This document shows positions 52,038-60,677 of a stretch of DNA of 64,000 nt, piece by piece. The position numbers were made by a program, and so were the translations under genes. The DNA lies in contig JADJDT010000042.1 in NCBI GenBank assembly GCA_016702545.1, forward strand, positions 124,001 through 188,000, in the 5' to 3' direction. The notes beneath the pieces are model-generated. The model was given only the letters and a program-made list of their open reading frames with translations. It was not told the origin of the DNA and did not search any database. How positions within the stretch are numbered: position 1 is the stretch's first letter; every line of letters begins with the position of its first letter. The DNA comes from Pseudomonadota bacterium. GTDB taxonomy: Bacteria; Myxococcota_A; Polyangia; GCA-2747355.

Positions 52038-54641
52038 CTAGCGCAGCCAGACCACCGTCAGGGCCTCGCCGCCCTGATCGGGGGCGGCCGCGCGACAGCG
52101 CTCGACCGACGGCGAGCGCTCCAGCGCGGCCCGGACGGCAGCGCGCAGCGCGCCACTGCCGTGCCCGTGCAGCACGTAGACCAGCTCGCGGCCCTCCAGC
52201 AACGAGCGATCGACGAAGCGGTCGGTCGCGCGCAGCGCCTCCTCGACGCGCAGGCCGCGCACATCGAGCGTGTTGTCCGGGCCACGCCCGGGGGTGTCGA
52301 GGGCGGCCGCCGCGCGCGCGGCGCCAGGCTCCGACAGGCTCCTGGGTGCAGCGGCGGCCGGCCCCGCGCCGTGGCCCGCGGGGGGCGCGAGGGCGTGCAG
52401 CTGGTCCAAGCGGACCTTCGTGCGTAGGCCGCCGAGCAGCACGGTGACGCGGCCGCGCTGCGGCAGCTCGACGATCTCGGCCGGCGCGCCGAGCTCGGCC
52501 AGCTGCACCTGCGCGCCCACGACCAAGGCCTCGGCCCGGAGCTTCGGGCCGGGCGGTGGCGCCGGTCGTGGTTCGTGGGCGCCGATGGTGCGCGCCAGGA
52601 CCGAGAGCTGGCGGTCGAGCGTCCTGAGCGGCTCACCGCTCGCGGGCTCGGGCCCCGCGCTTCGTCGCAGCGCGGCGCGCAGCTGCTTCAGCTCGACCCG
52701 TGCGCGTTGCAGCTCCGTCAGCGCCTCGCGATGCGCTTGCGTCAGCGCTTGCTGGTCGCGCTGGCGCAGCTCGGCGCGCTGCCGCTCGTAGCCCTGGCGC
52801 TCGGCGACGGCGCGTAGCTCGGCGGCAGCATGCTGCTGCTGCGCCTGGCGCAGCCGCGTGCGCTCGTCGGTCAGCGTCACCAGCAGCTCGGTGGTCAGCG
52901 TGGCCTGCTCACCGAGCAGGTGCTGGGCGCGCGTGCTCAAGGCGGCGGGCAGGCCGAGCCGTCGGGCCACCGCCAAGGCGAAGGAGCTGCCGGGCACCCC
53001 GCGGTGCAGCTCGAAGGTCGGTTCGAGGCGCTGCAGGTCGAAGCCGACGCTGGCGTTGACGAAGCGCCGATCGCCCAGGGGCAGCGTCTTGAGCGTGTCG
53101 TAGTGCGTGGTGACCACGAGCTGACCGACGCGCTCGACCAGCGCCTCGAGCAGCGCCTGGCCGAGCGCCGCGCCCTCGCCGGGATCGGTCCCCGTGGTGA
53201 TCTCGTCGAGCAGCAGCAGCGTGCCGCGATCGGCGCGCTCGAGGTAGCCGAGCAGGCGGCCCAGGTGCCCGGTGAAGGTGGAGAGGTTGCGTTCGATGCT
53301 CTGTTCGTCGCCGATGTTGGCCCAGACGTGGTGGTAGCAGGGCAGGCGGCTCTCGCTGGCGACCGGCAGGTGCATGCCGCAGCGCAGCATCAGCGCGCAG
53401 AGCCCGACGCTCTTGAGACAGACGCTCTTGCCGCCGGCGTTGGGGCCCGAGATCAGCAGGGCCTGCTGGGGCAGCAGCGCGACGTCGTGGGCCACGACCT
53501 CGCCGCCAGCCAGCACCAGCAGCGGATGACGGAGGCCCCGCAGGACGAGCTGGGCATCCTCGGCGACGGCCGCCGGCTGCGCGTCCAGCCGCTGCGCCAG
53601 GCGGGCACGGGCGACGATCAGATCGAGCTCGGTGGCCAGCTCGAGGTCCGCCGCGATGCCCGGGTGCTCGCTACGGACGAGGGCGCTGAGCTCCGCCAGC
53701 AGGCGGGCCGTTTCGCGCGCGACGGCGACCTGCTGCACCTTGAGCTCGTTGGAGAGACCCATCACCGCGGCCGGCTCGACGAAGACCGTGGCCCCGCTGG
53801 CCGAGCAGCCGAGGACGAGGCCATCGATCGCCGACGCCGCCTCGGCCCGCACGGGCAGGACGCAGCGGTCCTCCCACTCGGTGAAGTAGTGGTCCTGGAG
53901 CTGCTTGGCGATGCGCGGTGTCTCGAGCAGGCGCTTCATCTGCTGGAGGATGCGCTGCTTCAGCTCGCGGACGCGGCGGCGCAGCGTCCCCAGCTCGGCG
54001 CTGGCGTGGTCGGCGAGCGCTCCGTCGGGCTCGCAGCAGGCGAGGATCGGCCGCCAGACGTGCTCGAGCGCGTGGAGGGCGGCGGCGCGCGCGGCGATCC
54101 GGGGGGCGAGGGTGCGCTGGCGCGTGAGCAAGGCCCGCAGCGCCGCCAGCGACTGCAGCGTGCGCGCCACCTCGTAGAGCGCGGCGCCGCTCAGCGTGCC
54201 GTCCTTCGCCAGCCGGAGCAGGGCCGGGCCGAGCTCGGCGATCGGCTCGATCGCCAGCCCCTGAGCGCCGGCGGCGAGCGCTCGCGCCTCGCTCACCAGC
54301 GCGATCATCTCGGTGACGGACGCGGTGTCCGGTAGCGGCGGTAGCTGGCTGGCGCGGGCGGCGCCGCGGGGTGTGCTGCAGCAGCGGGCGAGGTGCGAGA
54401 GCAGGGTTGGCCAGCCCAGCTCGACCGTGTCCGGATCCCACACCGTCGCAGGGGTGGCGACCTGGGCCCCTGCAGCGTTGGTGTTGCCCTCCGCCGCCGC
54501 GGGCAGCGTCGTCCGCCCGGGCGCGGTCGCCGTGCCTGGGTCGTGGGTGCGAGGTGCAGCCGTGCTAGCATCCGCCGTCGCGTCGGTGCGATTGCCGTCG
54601 CGAGCGGTGGCGTCGCTGGCGCTCGGTGGCGTGGTGCTCAC
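52038..54641 (-). CDS. mutS2: Endonuclease MutS2
   Basis: An 867-residue protein read from GTG 54641. The first ~65 residues are Ser/Thr/Ala-rich and unlike MutS2, so a later start is possible. From ~68 (TVELGWPTLLSHLARCCSTPRGAARA) the MutS2 order is complete: core and lever helices, LRGLRHPLLVL, Walker A ISGPNAGGKSVCLKSVGL (~420), LLLLDEITTGTDPGEGAAL, VTTHYDTLKTLPL, coiled coil (~620-690) and a C-terminal Smr domain (TLDVRGLRVEEALRATD ... VLHGHGSGALRAAVRAAL). MutS2 suppresses recombination and rescues collided ribosomes in other bacteria; the Smr nuclease carries HGHG. It is divergent from the antiporter gene with only 27 bases between, so they may share a promoter region. Confidence 0.95.
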   Translation of the reverse strand: MSTTPPSASDATARDGNRTDATADASTAAPRTHDPGTATAPGRTTLPAAAEGNTNAAGAQVATPATVWDPDTVELGWPTLLSHLARCCSTPRGAARASQLPPLPDTASVTEMIALVSEARALAAGAQGLAIEPIAELGPALLRLAKDGTLSGAALYEVARTLQSLAALRALLTRQRTLAPRIAARAAALHALEHVWRPILACCEPDGALADHASAELGTLRRRVRELKQRILQQMKRLLETPRIAKQLQDHYFTEWEDRCVLPVRAEAASAIDGLVLGCSASGATVFVEPAAVMGLSNELKVQQVAVARETARLLAELSALVRSEHPGIAADLELATELDLIVARARLAQRLDAQPAAVAEDAQLVLRGLRHPLLVLAGGEVVAHDVALLPQQALLISGPNAGGKSVCLKSVGLCALMLRCGMHLPVASESRLPCYHHVWANIGDEQSIERNLSTFTGHLGRLLGYLERADRGTLLLLDEITTGTDPGEGAALGQALLEALVERVGQLVVTTHYDTLKTLPLGDRRFVNASVGFDLQRLEPTFELHRGVPGSSFALAVARRLGLPAALSTRAQHLLGEQATLTTELLVTLTDERTRLRQAQQQHAAAELRAVAERQGYERQRAELRQRDQQALTQAHREALTELQRARVELKQLRAALRRSAGPEPASGEPLRTLDRQLSVLARTIGAHEPRPAPPPGPKLRAEALVVGAQVQLAELGAPAEIVELPQRGRVTVLLGGLRTKVRLDQLHALAPPAGHGAGPAAAAPRSLSEPGAARAAAALDTPGRGPDNTLDVRGLRVEEALRATDRFVDRSLLEGRELVYVLHGHGSGALRAAVRAALERSPSVERCRAAAPDQGGEALTVVWLR

Positions 54642-54668
54642 GGGCGTGCCCGACGCAGGAGCGAGAGC

Positions 54669-56048
54669 ATGCGATCAGCTCGAGACGTCCGGTCGGTCGG
54701 GGTCGCGTCCGTCGGGCCAGCGTCGGTTCGGGCGGCGGCGGTTGGGGCCATCGTGACCGCGGGGCTGTTGGTTTCGCTACCGGCGCAGGCGGCCGCGGCG
54801 ACCACCGCCGCGCTTGGCCGAACCCTTCCGCTGGCGACGGTGGCCCCCTTTGTGCTGCTGCTGCTGGCCATCGCCGTGCTGCCCCTCGTCGCCGGGCACT
54901 GGTGGGAGCGCAACGGCAACAAGGCCCTGGTGGCCCTGCTGCTCGGCGTGCCGACGGCCTGCTACATCGGCCTGAAAGATTACCACGTCGTGCTGTACGC
55001 GCTCCACGAGTACGCCTCGTTCATCGCGCTGCTCGGGGCGCTGTACGTGATCAGCGGCGGATTGCTGCTGGAGGGCGACCTCGTGGCGCGCCCGGCGGTC
55101 AACCTGAGCTTCCTGGCGATCGGCGCGGTGTTGGCCAACGTGATCGGCACCACCGGCGCCGCGATGCTGCTGATCCGGCCGCTGCTGCGCACCAACGCCG
55201 GGCGCGAGCACGTCTGGCACATCCCCGTGTTCTTCATCTTCGTCGTGGCCAACATCGGCGGCATGCTCACGCCGCTCGGCGATCCGCCGCTCTTCCTCGG
55301 CTATCTGCGCGGCGTGCCCTTCGCTTGGACGCTGCGCCTGCTGCCGATCTGGGCGCTGGCGGTGGGCTGCGTGCTGCTGGTGTTCTATCTCTGGGATCGG
55401 CGGGCCTACGCGCGCGAGCCCGCCGCCGCCCTGGCGCGCGACGAGCGCGAGCAGGTGCCGCTGCGGCTGCGCGGCCAGGGAAACCTGGGCCTGCTGGTGC
55501 TCGTAATCGCTTCGGTGTTCTCGCCCGCCCCGTGGCGCGAGTTGTTGCTGGTGGCGCTGGCGCTGGTCTCGTTGCGCTTCACGCCGCGCGCCCTGCGCCT
55601 GGCCAATGGTTTCACCCTGCAGCCGATCATCGAGGTCGCCGTGCTCTTCGCCGGCATCTTCCTCGCGATGATACCGGCGCTCGAGATCCTGCGGGCGCGC
55701 GGTGGGGAGCTCGGCCTCTCGCAGCCGTGGCAGTTCTTCTGGGTCACCGGTGCCCTCTCGTCGGTGCTCGACAACGCACCGACCTACGTCAGCTTCCTGT
55801 CGCTGGCCCAGGGGCTCGGGCTGCGCGCCGAGGTGGTGGGCGTGCCGCACCTGTTGCTGGAAGCGATCGCCGCTGGCGCCGTGCTGATGGGCGCGAACTC
55901 CTACATCGGCAATGGCCCCAATTTCATGGTGAGGGCCATCGCCGAGCAGTCGGGCGTACGGATGCCCCACTTCTTCGGCTACATGCTGCTCGCGGCGCTG
56001 GTCCTGTGGCCGATCTTTGGGCTCGTGACGCTGGTCTTCTTCCGCTGA
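54669..56048 (+). CDS. NhaD/CitMHS-type Na+/H+ antiporter
   Basis: A 459-residue protein from ATG 54669; the open frame extends antisense into mutS2 and is not coding there. A signal-like segment (AIVTAGLLVSLPAQAAA) precedes ~11 membrane helices. Diagnostic blocks are AVLPLVAGHWWERNGNKALVALLLG, LLIRPLLRTNAGREHVWHIPVFFIFVVANIGGMLTPLGDPPLFLGYLRGVPF, WVTGALSSVLDNAPTYVSFLSLA and AGAVLMGANSYIGNGPNFMVRAIAE, all shared with the UIT/NhaD ion transporter superfamily. It would exchange Na+ for protons at the inner membrane; citrate or arsenite transport by related proteins cannot be excluded. It ends six bases before the convergent dual-kinase gene. Confidence 0.88.
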   Translation: MRSARDVRSVGVASVGPASVRAAAVGAIVTAGLLVSLPAQAAAATTAALGRTLPLATVAPFVLLLLAIAVLPLVAGHWWERNGNKALVALLLGVPTACYIGLKDYHVVLYALHEYASFIALLGALYVISGGLLLEGDLVARPAVNLSFLAIGAVLANVIGTTGAAMLLIRPLLRTNAGREHVWHIPVFFIFVVANIGGMLTPLGDPPLFLGYLRGVPFAWTLRLLPIWALAVGCVLLVFYLWDRRAYAREPAAALARDEREQVPLRLRGQGNLGLLVLVIASVFSPAPWRELLLVALALVSLRFTPRALRLANGFTLQPIIEVAVLFAGIFLAMIPALEILRARGGELGLSQPWQFFWVTGALSSVLDNAPTYVSFLSLAQGLGLRAEVVGVPHLLLEAIAAGAVLMGANSYIGNGPNFMVRAIAEQSGVRMPHFFGYMLLAALVLWPIFGLVTLVFFR

Positions 56049-56054
56049 CCGCTG

Positions 56055-58565
56055 TCAGCCGCCGTCGGCATCACCTGCGCCACCGTCCGTCGAGGGCGTC
56101 GCAGCCGCGGCGCGCGGCGCGACCGCTGGCGGCGCGACCACCGGCGCGACCACCGGCGGGGCGATCAGCGGCGCTGTGCGCCTGGCGGTCGGTCGATCGC
56201 TGCCGCCCAGGAGCCCCAGCGGCCTGGCGTCGCGAACGAGCGCCAGCGCTCCGGGGATGAGCCCCAGCAGGCCCAGCGCCACGGCGGTGAGCAGGCGCGA
56301 GAGCGAAATCGGGGCGGCACGGCGCGGCGCGCGGTCGCTCGTCGCCGGCGGTTGCGGGGTCGCAGGCGACGGCGCCTCGACCGGAGGCGCCGCGCGCAGT
56401 TCCCGCAGCAGGGCGGGGGGCAGCTGGATCGCGATCGGCGTGAAGCTGCCGGTTTCGGCGAGGCCCAGCGGCGGGCCACCGGCGCTGCCCGCGGCGCCGC
56501 CCGTCGCGTTGCTGAGCCCGAGGATCGAGGCCACGGCGCCGGCGCGGCCACTCGCCAGCTTGTTCAGCTCGTAGGCCAGGTGGGCCATGCTCTGCGGCCG
56601 GTCCTCGGGGGCCGCTGCCAGGGCCCAGTGGACCGTGCGCACCAGCTCCTCGGGCAGCTCCGGTCGGTGCTCGCGCAGCGGCGTGATCGAGCCGCTGGCC
56701 ATGTGATCGAAGATCTCCACCACCGTCTCGCCCCAATGCGGCGGCTGGCCGGCCAGCATCTCGTAGAGCATCGAGCCGACCGAGTAGATATCGGAGCGGT
56801 GATCGCAGGCCCGGCCCGTGGCCTGCTCGGGTGCCATGTATTCGGGTGTCCCCATCGCCACTCCGGGGCTCGTCAGATCGTGACGCACGCCCTCGGTGGG
56901 CAGGGCCTGGGCGATGCCGAAGTCGAGGACCTTGACGAAATCGACGTTGCCCTCGCGCGCGGTGAGGAAGACGTTCTCCGGCTTGAGGTCGCGGTGGATG
57001 ATGCCCGCCTGGTGGGCGGCGGCCAGCGCCTCGCAGATCTGCGCCCCGATGCGAACGGTGCGCTCGACGTCGAGGCGACCCTCGGCGCGCAGCACGTCCG
57101 CGAGATCCTGCCCGTCGAGGTGCTCCATCGCGAAGTAGACCGCGCCGTCGTCGGTGGTGCCGGAGTCGTAGATCGCGATGATGTTCGGATGGCCGATGCG
57201 GCTGGCCGCGCGGGCCTCGTGGCGGAAGCGCCAGACGGCGTCGGGTTGGTTGCCGTAGAGCTCGTGCAGCACCTTGACGGCCACGCCCTTGTCCAGCCCG
57301 AGGTGCGTGGCGCTGTAGACCATGCCCATCCCGCCCTCGCCGATCAGTCCATCGATGCGATAGCGATCGCCGAGAATCGTGCCGACGGGCAAGCGCGCGG
57401 CCGCGACCGCGCGCGCGGTCGTGCTGGGTCGCCGCTGGATCGGCGCGGTGGTGGTGTCGCGCCCGTGGGGGGGCTTGCGCAAGGCGGCCGCAGCGACGCC
57501 GGGCACCTGCTCGGCCATGAGCACCGCCGCCGTCCGCGACGCTTGCTGCCGCGCCGCCGGAGCTCGCGCGGCGGCGACGAGGTCGCTGCGCGCGCGGCGC
57601 TCGTCCTCGATCTGCGCGCCGTAGAGGTCGAAGAGGAGCTGTTGCACGCTGGTGGCGTCGGTCGTGGGCGCGAGGCGCGCGAGCAGCGCGGCCAGGTCCC
57701 GGCGCATCAGCTCCGCGCTGGCGTAGCGGTCGTCGCCGCGGGGCGCGAGCGAGCGAGCGATGATCGCGTCGAGCTCGGGCGGCAGGGCGGGGTCGATGGT
57801 GGAGGGGGGCGGCACCTGCGGGTGCGCGGCGCGGTGCAGTCGGTCGCGCTGGGTGCCCTCGCGCGGAAAGAGGCGTTGCCCAGTGGCGAGCTCCCAGAGG
57901 ACCACCCCGGTGGCATAGACATCCGTGCGCGCGTCGAGCGTGCCGCGCAGTGCTTGCTCTGGCGGCATATAGGACAGCTTGCCGAAGAGGATGCCCGGGG
58001 CCGTGTGCTGCACCCGCACGCGGCGTACGGCCAGACCGAAGTCCGTGATCCGTACCTCGCCGGAGTAGGACAAGAGGACGTTGGGCGGGCTGATGTCGCG
58101 GTGCACCAACCCGAGGTCGGCAAAGGTGTGGACGTACTCGAGCGCGCGGCAGACCTCGCGCGCCACGTGCAGCGCGACCGGCAGCGGGCAGCGCCGGTCG
58201 AGCTGGCCCAGGCGGCCCCAGACGGTGCGCAGGTCCTTGCCCTCGATGTACTCCATCACGAGGTAGTAGCGCCCCTCGATCCTGCCGCCCTCGAAGACCG
58301 GCACGAGGTTGCCGTGGCTGAGCTGCGCCGCTAGGCGCACCTCCTCGGCGAAGCGCGCGGCGAAATCGTGGTCGGTGAGCTGCGGCAGGATCTGCTTGAT
58401 CACATAGAGCTTGCGCAGATCGGACTGAGCGCTGAGCGCCAGGTGCAGCTCGCCCATCCCGCCGCGGGCCAGCGGGGCCACGAGCAGGTAGCTGCCAAAG
58501 GGCCGCGGGTAGGGCGCGGGCTCGGGTTGCGTGTCGGCGCGGTCAAACGGGGACGGTGCGCTCAT
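56055..58565 (-). CDS. Fusion of two Ser/Thr protein kinase domains with a C-terminal membrane anchor
   Basis: An 836-residue protein from ATG 58565. Kinase 1 (~24-310): LARGGMGELHLA, YVIKQIL (Lys), HRDISPPNVLL, DFGLAVRR, SYMPPEQALRG with Pro where APE usually has Ala. Kinase 2 (~400-670): IGEGGMGMVYSA, VAVKVL, HRDLKPENVFL, DFGIAQAL, EYMAPEQATG. Both have the residues needed for catalysis. A ~90-residue linker connects them. One membrane helix lies at ~758-778 (LLTAVALGLLGLIPGALAL), followed by a Pro/Ala-rich outer tail. Two complete kinases in one chain are unusual; one may activate the other by phosphorylation. The role in the cell is unknown. It is convergent with the antiporter gene. Confidence 0.92.
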   Translation of the reverse strand: MSAPSPFDRADTQPEPAPYPRPFGSYLLVAPLARGGMGELHLALSAQSDLRKLYVIKQILPQLTDHDFAARFAEEVRLAAQLSHGNLVPVFEGGRIEGRYYLVMEYIEGKDLRTVWGRLGQLDRRCPLPVALHVAREVCRALEYVHTFADLGLVHRDISPPNVLLSYSGEVRITDFGLAVRRVRVQHTAPGILFGKLSYMPPEQALRGTLDARTDVYATGVVLWELATGQRLFPREGTQRDRLHRAAHPQVPPPSTIDPALPPELDAIIARSLAPRGDDRYASAELMRRDLAALLARLAPTTDATSVQQLLFDLYGAQIEDERRARSDLVAAARAPAARQQASRTAAVLMAEQVPGVAAAALRKPPHGRDTTTAPIQRRPSTTARAVAAARLPVGTILGDRYRIDGLIGEGGMGMVYSATHLGLDKGVAVKVLHELYGNQPDAVWRFRHEARAASRIGHPNIIAIYDSGTTDDGAVYFAMEHLDGQDLADVLRAEGRLDVERTVRIGAQICEALAAAHQAGIIHRDLKPENVFLTAREGNVDFVKVLDFGIAQALPTEGVRHDLTSPGVAMGTPEYMAPEQATGRACDHRSDIYSVGSMLYEMLAGQPPHWGETVVEIFDHMASGSITPLREHRPELPEELVRTVHWALAAAPEDRPQSMAHLAYELNKLASGRAGAVASILGLSNATGGAAGSAGGPPLGLAETGSFTPIAIQLPPALLRELRAAPPVEAPSPATPQPPATSDRAPRRAAPISLSRLLTAVALGLLGLIPGALALVRDARPLGLLGGSDRPTARRTAPLIAPPVVAPVVAPPAVAPRAAAATPSTDGGAGDADGG

Positions 58566-58668
58566 CGTGCTCGATCGGCGGCGGCGACGCGGGGTCGAGG
58601 GGGCATCCTACCATCGACCCCGGTCGGGACGCCCGTTTCCTGGGAGCCTATCGGGCTCCCGGGCACGA

Positions 58669-59196
58669 TCAGCGCCCGTCGTCCTCGACGTCGCCGCGCT
58701 GGAGGCGGCGCTCGATCATCTTGCGCTTGAGACGACCGACATAGTCGGCGAGCAGCCGCCCGTTGAGGTGGTCGTTCTCGTGCTGCATCGCCCGCGCAAA
58801 CAGCGCCTCTCCCTCGACCTCGAAGGGTTGGCCGTCGAGGTCCAGCGCACGGGCCCGGCAGCGCAGGGCGCGTTCGATCGGCACATAGATGCCGGGGAAG
58901 GAGAGGCAGCCCTCCTCGGTCAGCTCCGTGGCACCGCCGAGCAGCACCAGCTCCGGATTGATGAAGGCCAGCGGTGGGTCGGTCGGCGGTCGCCCGGCGA
59001 TCTCGGCGTCGACGATGAACACGCGCAGCGGTTCGCCGACCTGGATCGCGGCCAGACCCGCGCCATGCGCGGCGAACATCGTCTCGGCCATGTCGTTGAC
59101 GAGCTGCCGCAGGCCCGGCAGCTCGTGGAGCTCGACCGGTCGGCAGAGCTGCTTCAGGCGCGGATCGGGGTAACGCACGATCGGTCGCAGCGGCAT
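58669..59196 (-). CDS. def: Peptide deformylase
   Basis: A 175-residue protein with the three deformylase motifs in place: GAGLAAIQVG (~45), EGCLSFPG (~95) and QHENDHLNG (~138), whose Cys and two His residues bind the catalytic metal. It removes the formyl group from new proteins. It starts at ATG 59196, divergent from ribA, and does not form the usual def-fmt pair. Fmt is not in the window. Confidence 0.96.
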   Translation of the reverse strand: MPLRPIVRYPDPRLKQLCRPVELHELPGLRQLVNDMAETMFAAHGAGLAAIQVGEPLRVFIVDAEIAGRPPTDPPLAFINPELVLLGGATELTEEGCLSFPGIYVPIERALRCRARALDLDGQPFEVEGEALFARAMQHENDHLNGRLLADYVGRLKRKMIERRLQRGDVEDDGR

Positions 59197-59315
59197 CGCT
59201 CAGGCTCCCAGACGCAGGTTCGAAGCGCAGTTTGACGCTGCCGACGGGCGCGCGCAATGTCCCGCAGCGGGCGGGGGGCGCGAACCCGCGACGTGGCGCC
59301 GCCCGCGCCGATGAA

Positions 59316-59321
59316 TATAAT
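59316..59321 (+). promoter_or_regulatory. Candidate -10 element of ribA
   Basis: A perfect TATAAT 28 bases before the GTG at 59349, in otherwise G+C-rich sequence. The -35 region is poor. The leader is too short for an FMN riboswitch and none was seen. Confidence 0.45.
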
Positions 59322-59348
59322 GCCCCCCGTCGGAGGGGAGGAGCGCGC

Positions 59349-60062
59349 GTGTCGGCCCAAGGCTCATCGATCCCACGGGTCACGCCCTGCGCGCAGCGCG
59401 TGACGCGCGAGGGCGAGGCGCTGATCCGCACCGATTTTGGCGAGTTCCGCTTCCTCGGCTATCGCGACGCTGGCGGGCTGGAGCACCTCGCGGTGCTGCA
59501 GGGTGACGTTCGTGGCGAGGCGGTACTGTGTCGTGTGCACTCCGAGTGCTTGACCGGGGAGGTCTTCCATTCGCGTCGCTGCGAATGCGGGGCGCAGCTC
59601 GACCTCGCCCTGCAGCGCATCGCGGCCTGCGGACGGGGCGTGCTGGTTTATCTTCGGCAGGAGGGGCGCGGGATCGGGCTGCTCAACAAGATCCGCGCCT
59701 ACGCGCTGCAGGACCAAGGGGCCGACACCGTCGAGGCCAACCTGGCGCTGGGCTTCGCGGGTGATCTGCGCAGCTATGGTGTGGCGGCCGAGATCCTGCG
59801 CGACCTCGGCGTCGCCTCCGTCTCACTGCTGAGCAACAACCCGGACAAGGCGCGCGGGCTGCAGACCGCCGGCATCGCCGTGCAGCAGCGCTTGCCGCAC
59901 GTCGCCGGGGTGCACGCCGAGAACGCGGCCTATTTGCGCACCAAACGCAGCCGGATGGGCCACGACTACCCGGAGGGTGCGCTCGGCGGTGGCGGCGATC
60001 CGCCACTTGGCGCGGATGAGGGTGTGGACGAGGGCAGCGGTGAGGGCAGTGAAGAGGGCTGA
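59349..60062 (+). CDS. ribA: GTP cyclohydrolase II
   Basis: A 237-residue protein from GTG 59349, preceded by ggaggggaggag. RibA signature: CRVHSECLTGEVFHSRRCECGAQLDLAL (three zinc-binding Cys), YLRQEGRGIGLLNKIRAYALQDQGADTVEAN, and LLSNNPDKARGL. It opens GTP to the first pyrimidine of riboflavin synthesis. No ribB domain is fused. The final ~35 residues (Gly/Glu/Asp-rich) are not part of the family and are antisense to the end of folE; the two genes converge and overlap by 97 bases. Confidence 0.95.
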   Translation: MSAQGSSIPRVTPCAQRVTREGEALIRTDFGEFRFLGYRDAGGLEHLAVLQGDVRGEAVLCRVHSECLTGEVFHSRRCECGAQLDLALQRIAACGRGVLVYLRQEGRGIGLLNKIRAYALQDQGADTVEANLALGFAGDLRSYGVAAEILRDLGVASVSLLSNNPDKARGLQTAGIAVQQRLPHVAGVHAENAAYLRTKRSRMGHDYPEGALGGGGDPPLGADEGVDEGSGEGSEEG

Positions 60063-60616
60063 GGGCTTCGGCCCGCACCGCGCAGCAGCCGTTCGCGCAG
60101 GTCGCCCCGTTGCTCGAGCGCCCCGACGAAGGCGGTGGTGACCACGCGGCTGTTGCGGTGGCGATCGTCGGGCAGGCTGAGACAGAGCTGCGTGGTCTCC
60201 AGCACGCAGCCGGCGCCGCGCGCGCCGAGATGCCGGACTAGCGCCTCGGCGATCGCCAGCGTGGCGTGCTCCTGCAGCGTCAAACGCTGCGTGTAGCAGG
60301 CCACGAGTTGCCCCAGTCGTCCGAGCCCGGCCAGGCGATCGCCCGGCAGATAGACCAGATGGGCGCGGCCGAAGAAGGGCACCAGGTGGTGCGGGCACAG
60401 ACCGTGACAGGCGAGGTCGAAGGCGAAGATGGCGTCGGCGCCCGGCGCAGCGGGCAGCGTCTCGGCCAGCAGGGTGGCCGCATCGAGCTGGTAGCCGGCC
60501 AGCAGGTCGCGGCGCCAGAGCTCGCTGACACAGCGCGGGGTCTCGGCGAGCTCGGCGCTGGTGGGGTCGAGGCCCGCGGCGCGCAGCAGCTCAGTGACGG
60601 CGTCTTCGAGGGTCAT
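59966..60616 (-). CDS. folE: Divergent GTP cyclohydrolase I
   Basis: A 216-residue protein from ATG 60616. The FolE core is recognisable: ETPRCVSELWRRDLL, CPHHLVPFFGRAHLVYLPGDRLAGLGRLGQLVACYTQRLTLQE. Zinc ligands of the CPHH motif are present, and QLCLSLPDD supplies the third Cys, but the usual H-x-C-M-x-x-RG of that block is changed (His to Gln, RG to PD). Substrate binding may therefore differ from that of FolE proper; a FolE-like archaeosine or tetrahydropterin role is conceivable. The last ~35 residues are Ser/Pro-rich, antisense to ribA. It is downstream of the small lipoprotein gene on the same strand. Confidence 0.85.
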   Translation of the reverse strand: MTLEDAVTELLRAAGLDPTSAELAETPRCVSELWRRDLLAGYQLDAATLLAETLPAAPGADAIFAFDLACHGLCPHHLVPFFGRAHLVYLPGDRLAGLGRLGQLVACYTQRLTLQEHATLAIAEALVRHLGARGAGCVLETTQLCLSLPDDRHRNSRVVTTAFVGALEQRGDLRERLLRGAGRSPQPSSLPSPLPSSTPSSAPSGGSPPPPSAPSG

Positions 60617-60656
60617 GCCGGGCAGTGTGGCAGTTCTTGCGCCGCGCGTCGCCAGG

Positions 60657-60677
60657 GCGCGCTTGGTTTCGGGCTAG
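60657..60677. repeat. Remnant of the 183-bp hairpin element
   Basis: Bases 60657-60677 (ending gggctag) match the last 21 bases of the element at 13649-13831 with three differences. As in both full copies, the terminal CTAG supplies the stop codon of the minus-strand gene upstream. The other hairpins are missing. This could be chance. Confidence 0.4.

Noticed and set aside
56352..58334. 660-residue plus-strand frame opposite the dual kinase
   Set aside because: Antisense shadow; the kinase motifs are all on the minus strand.
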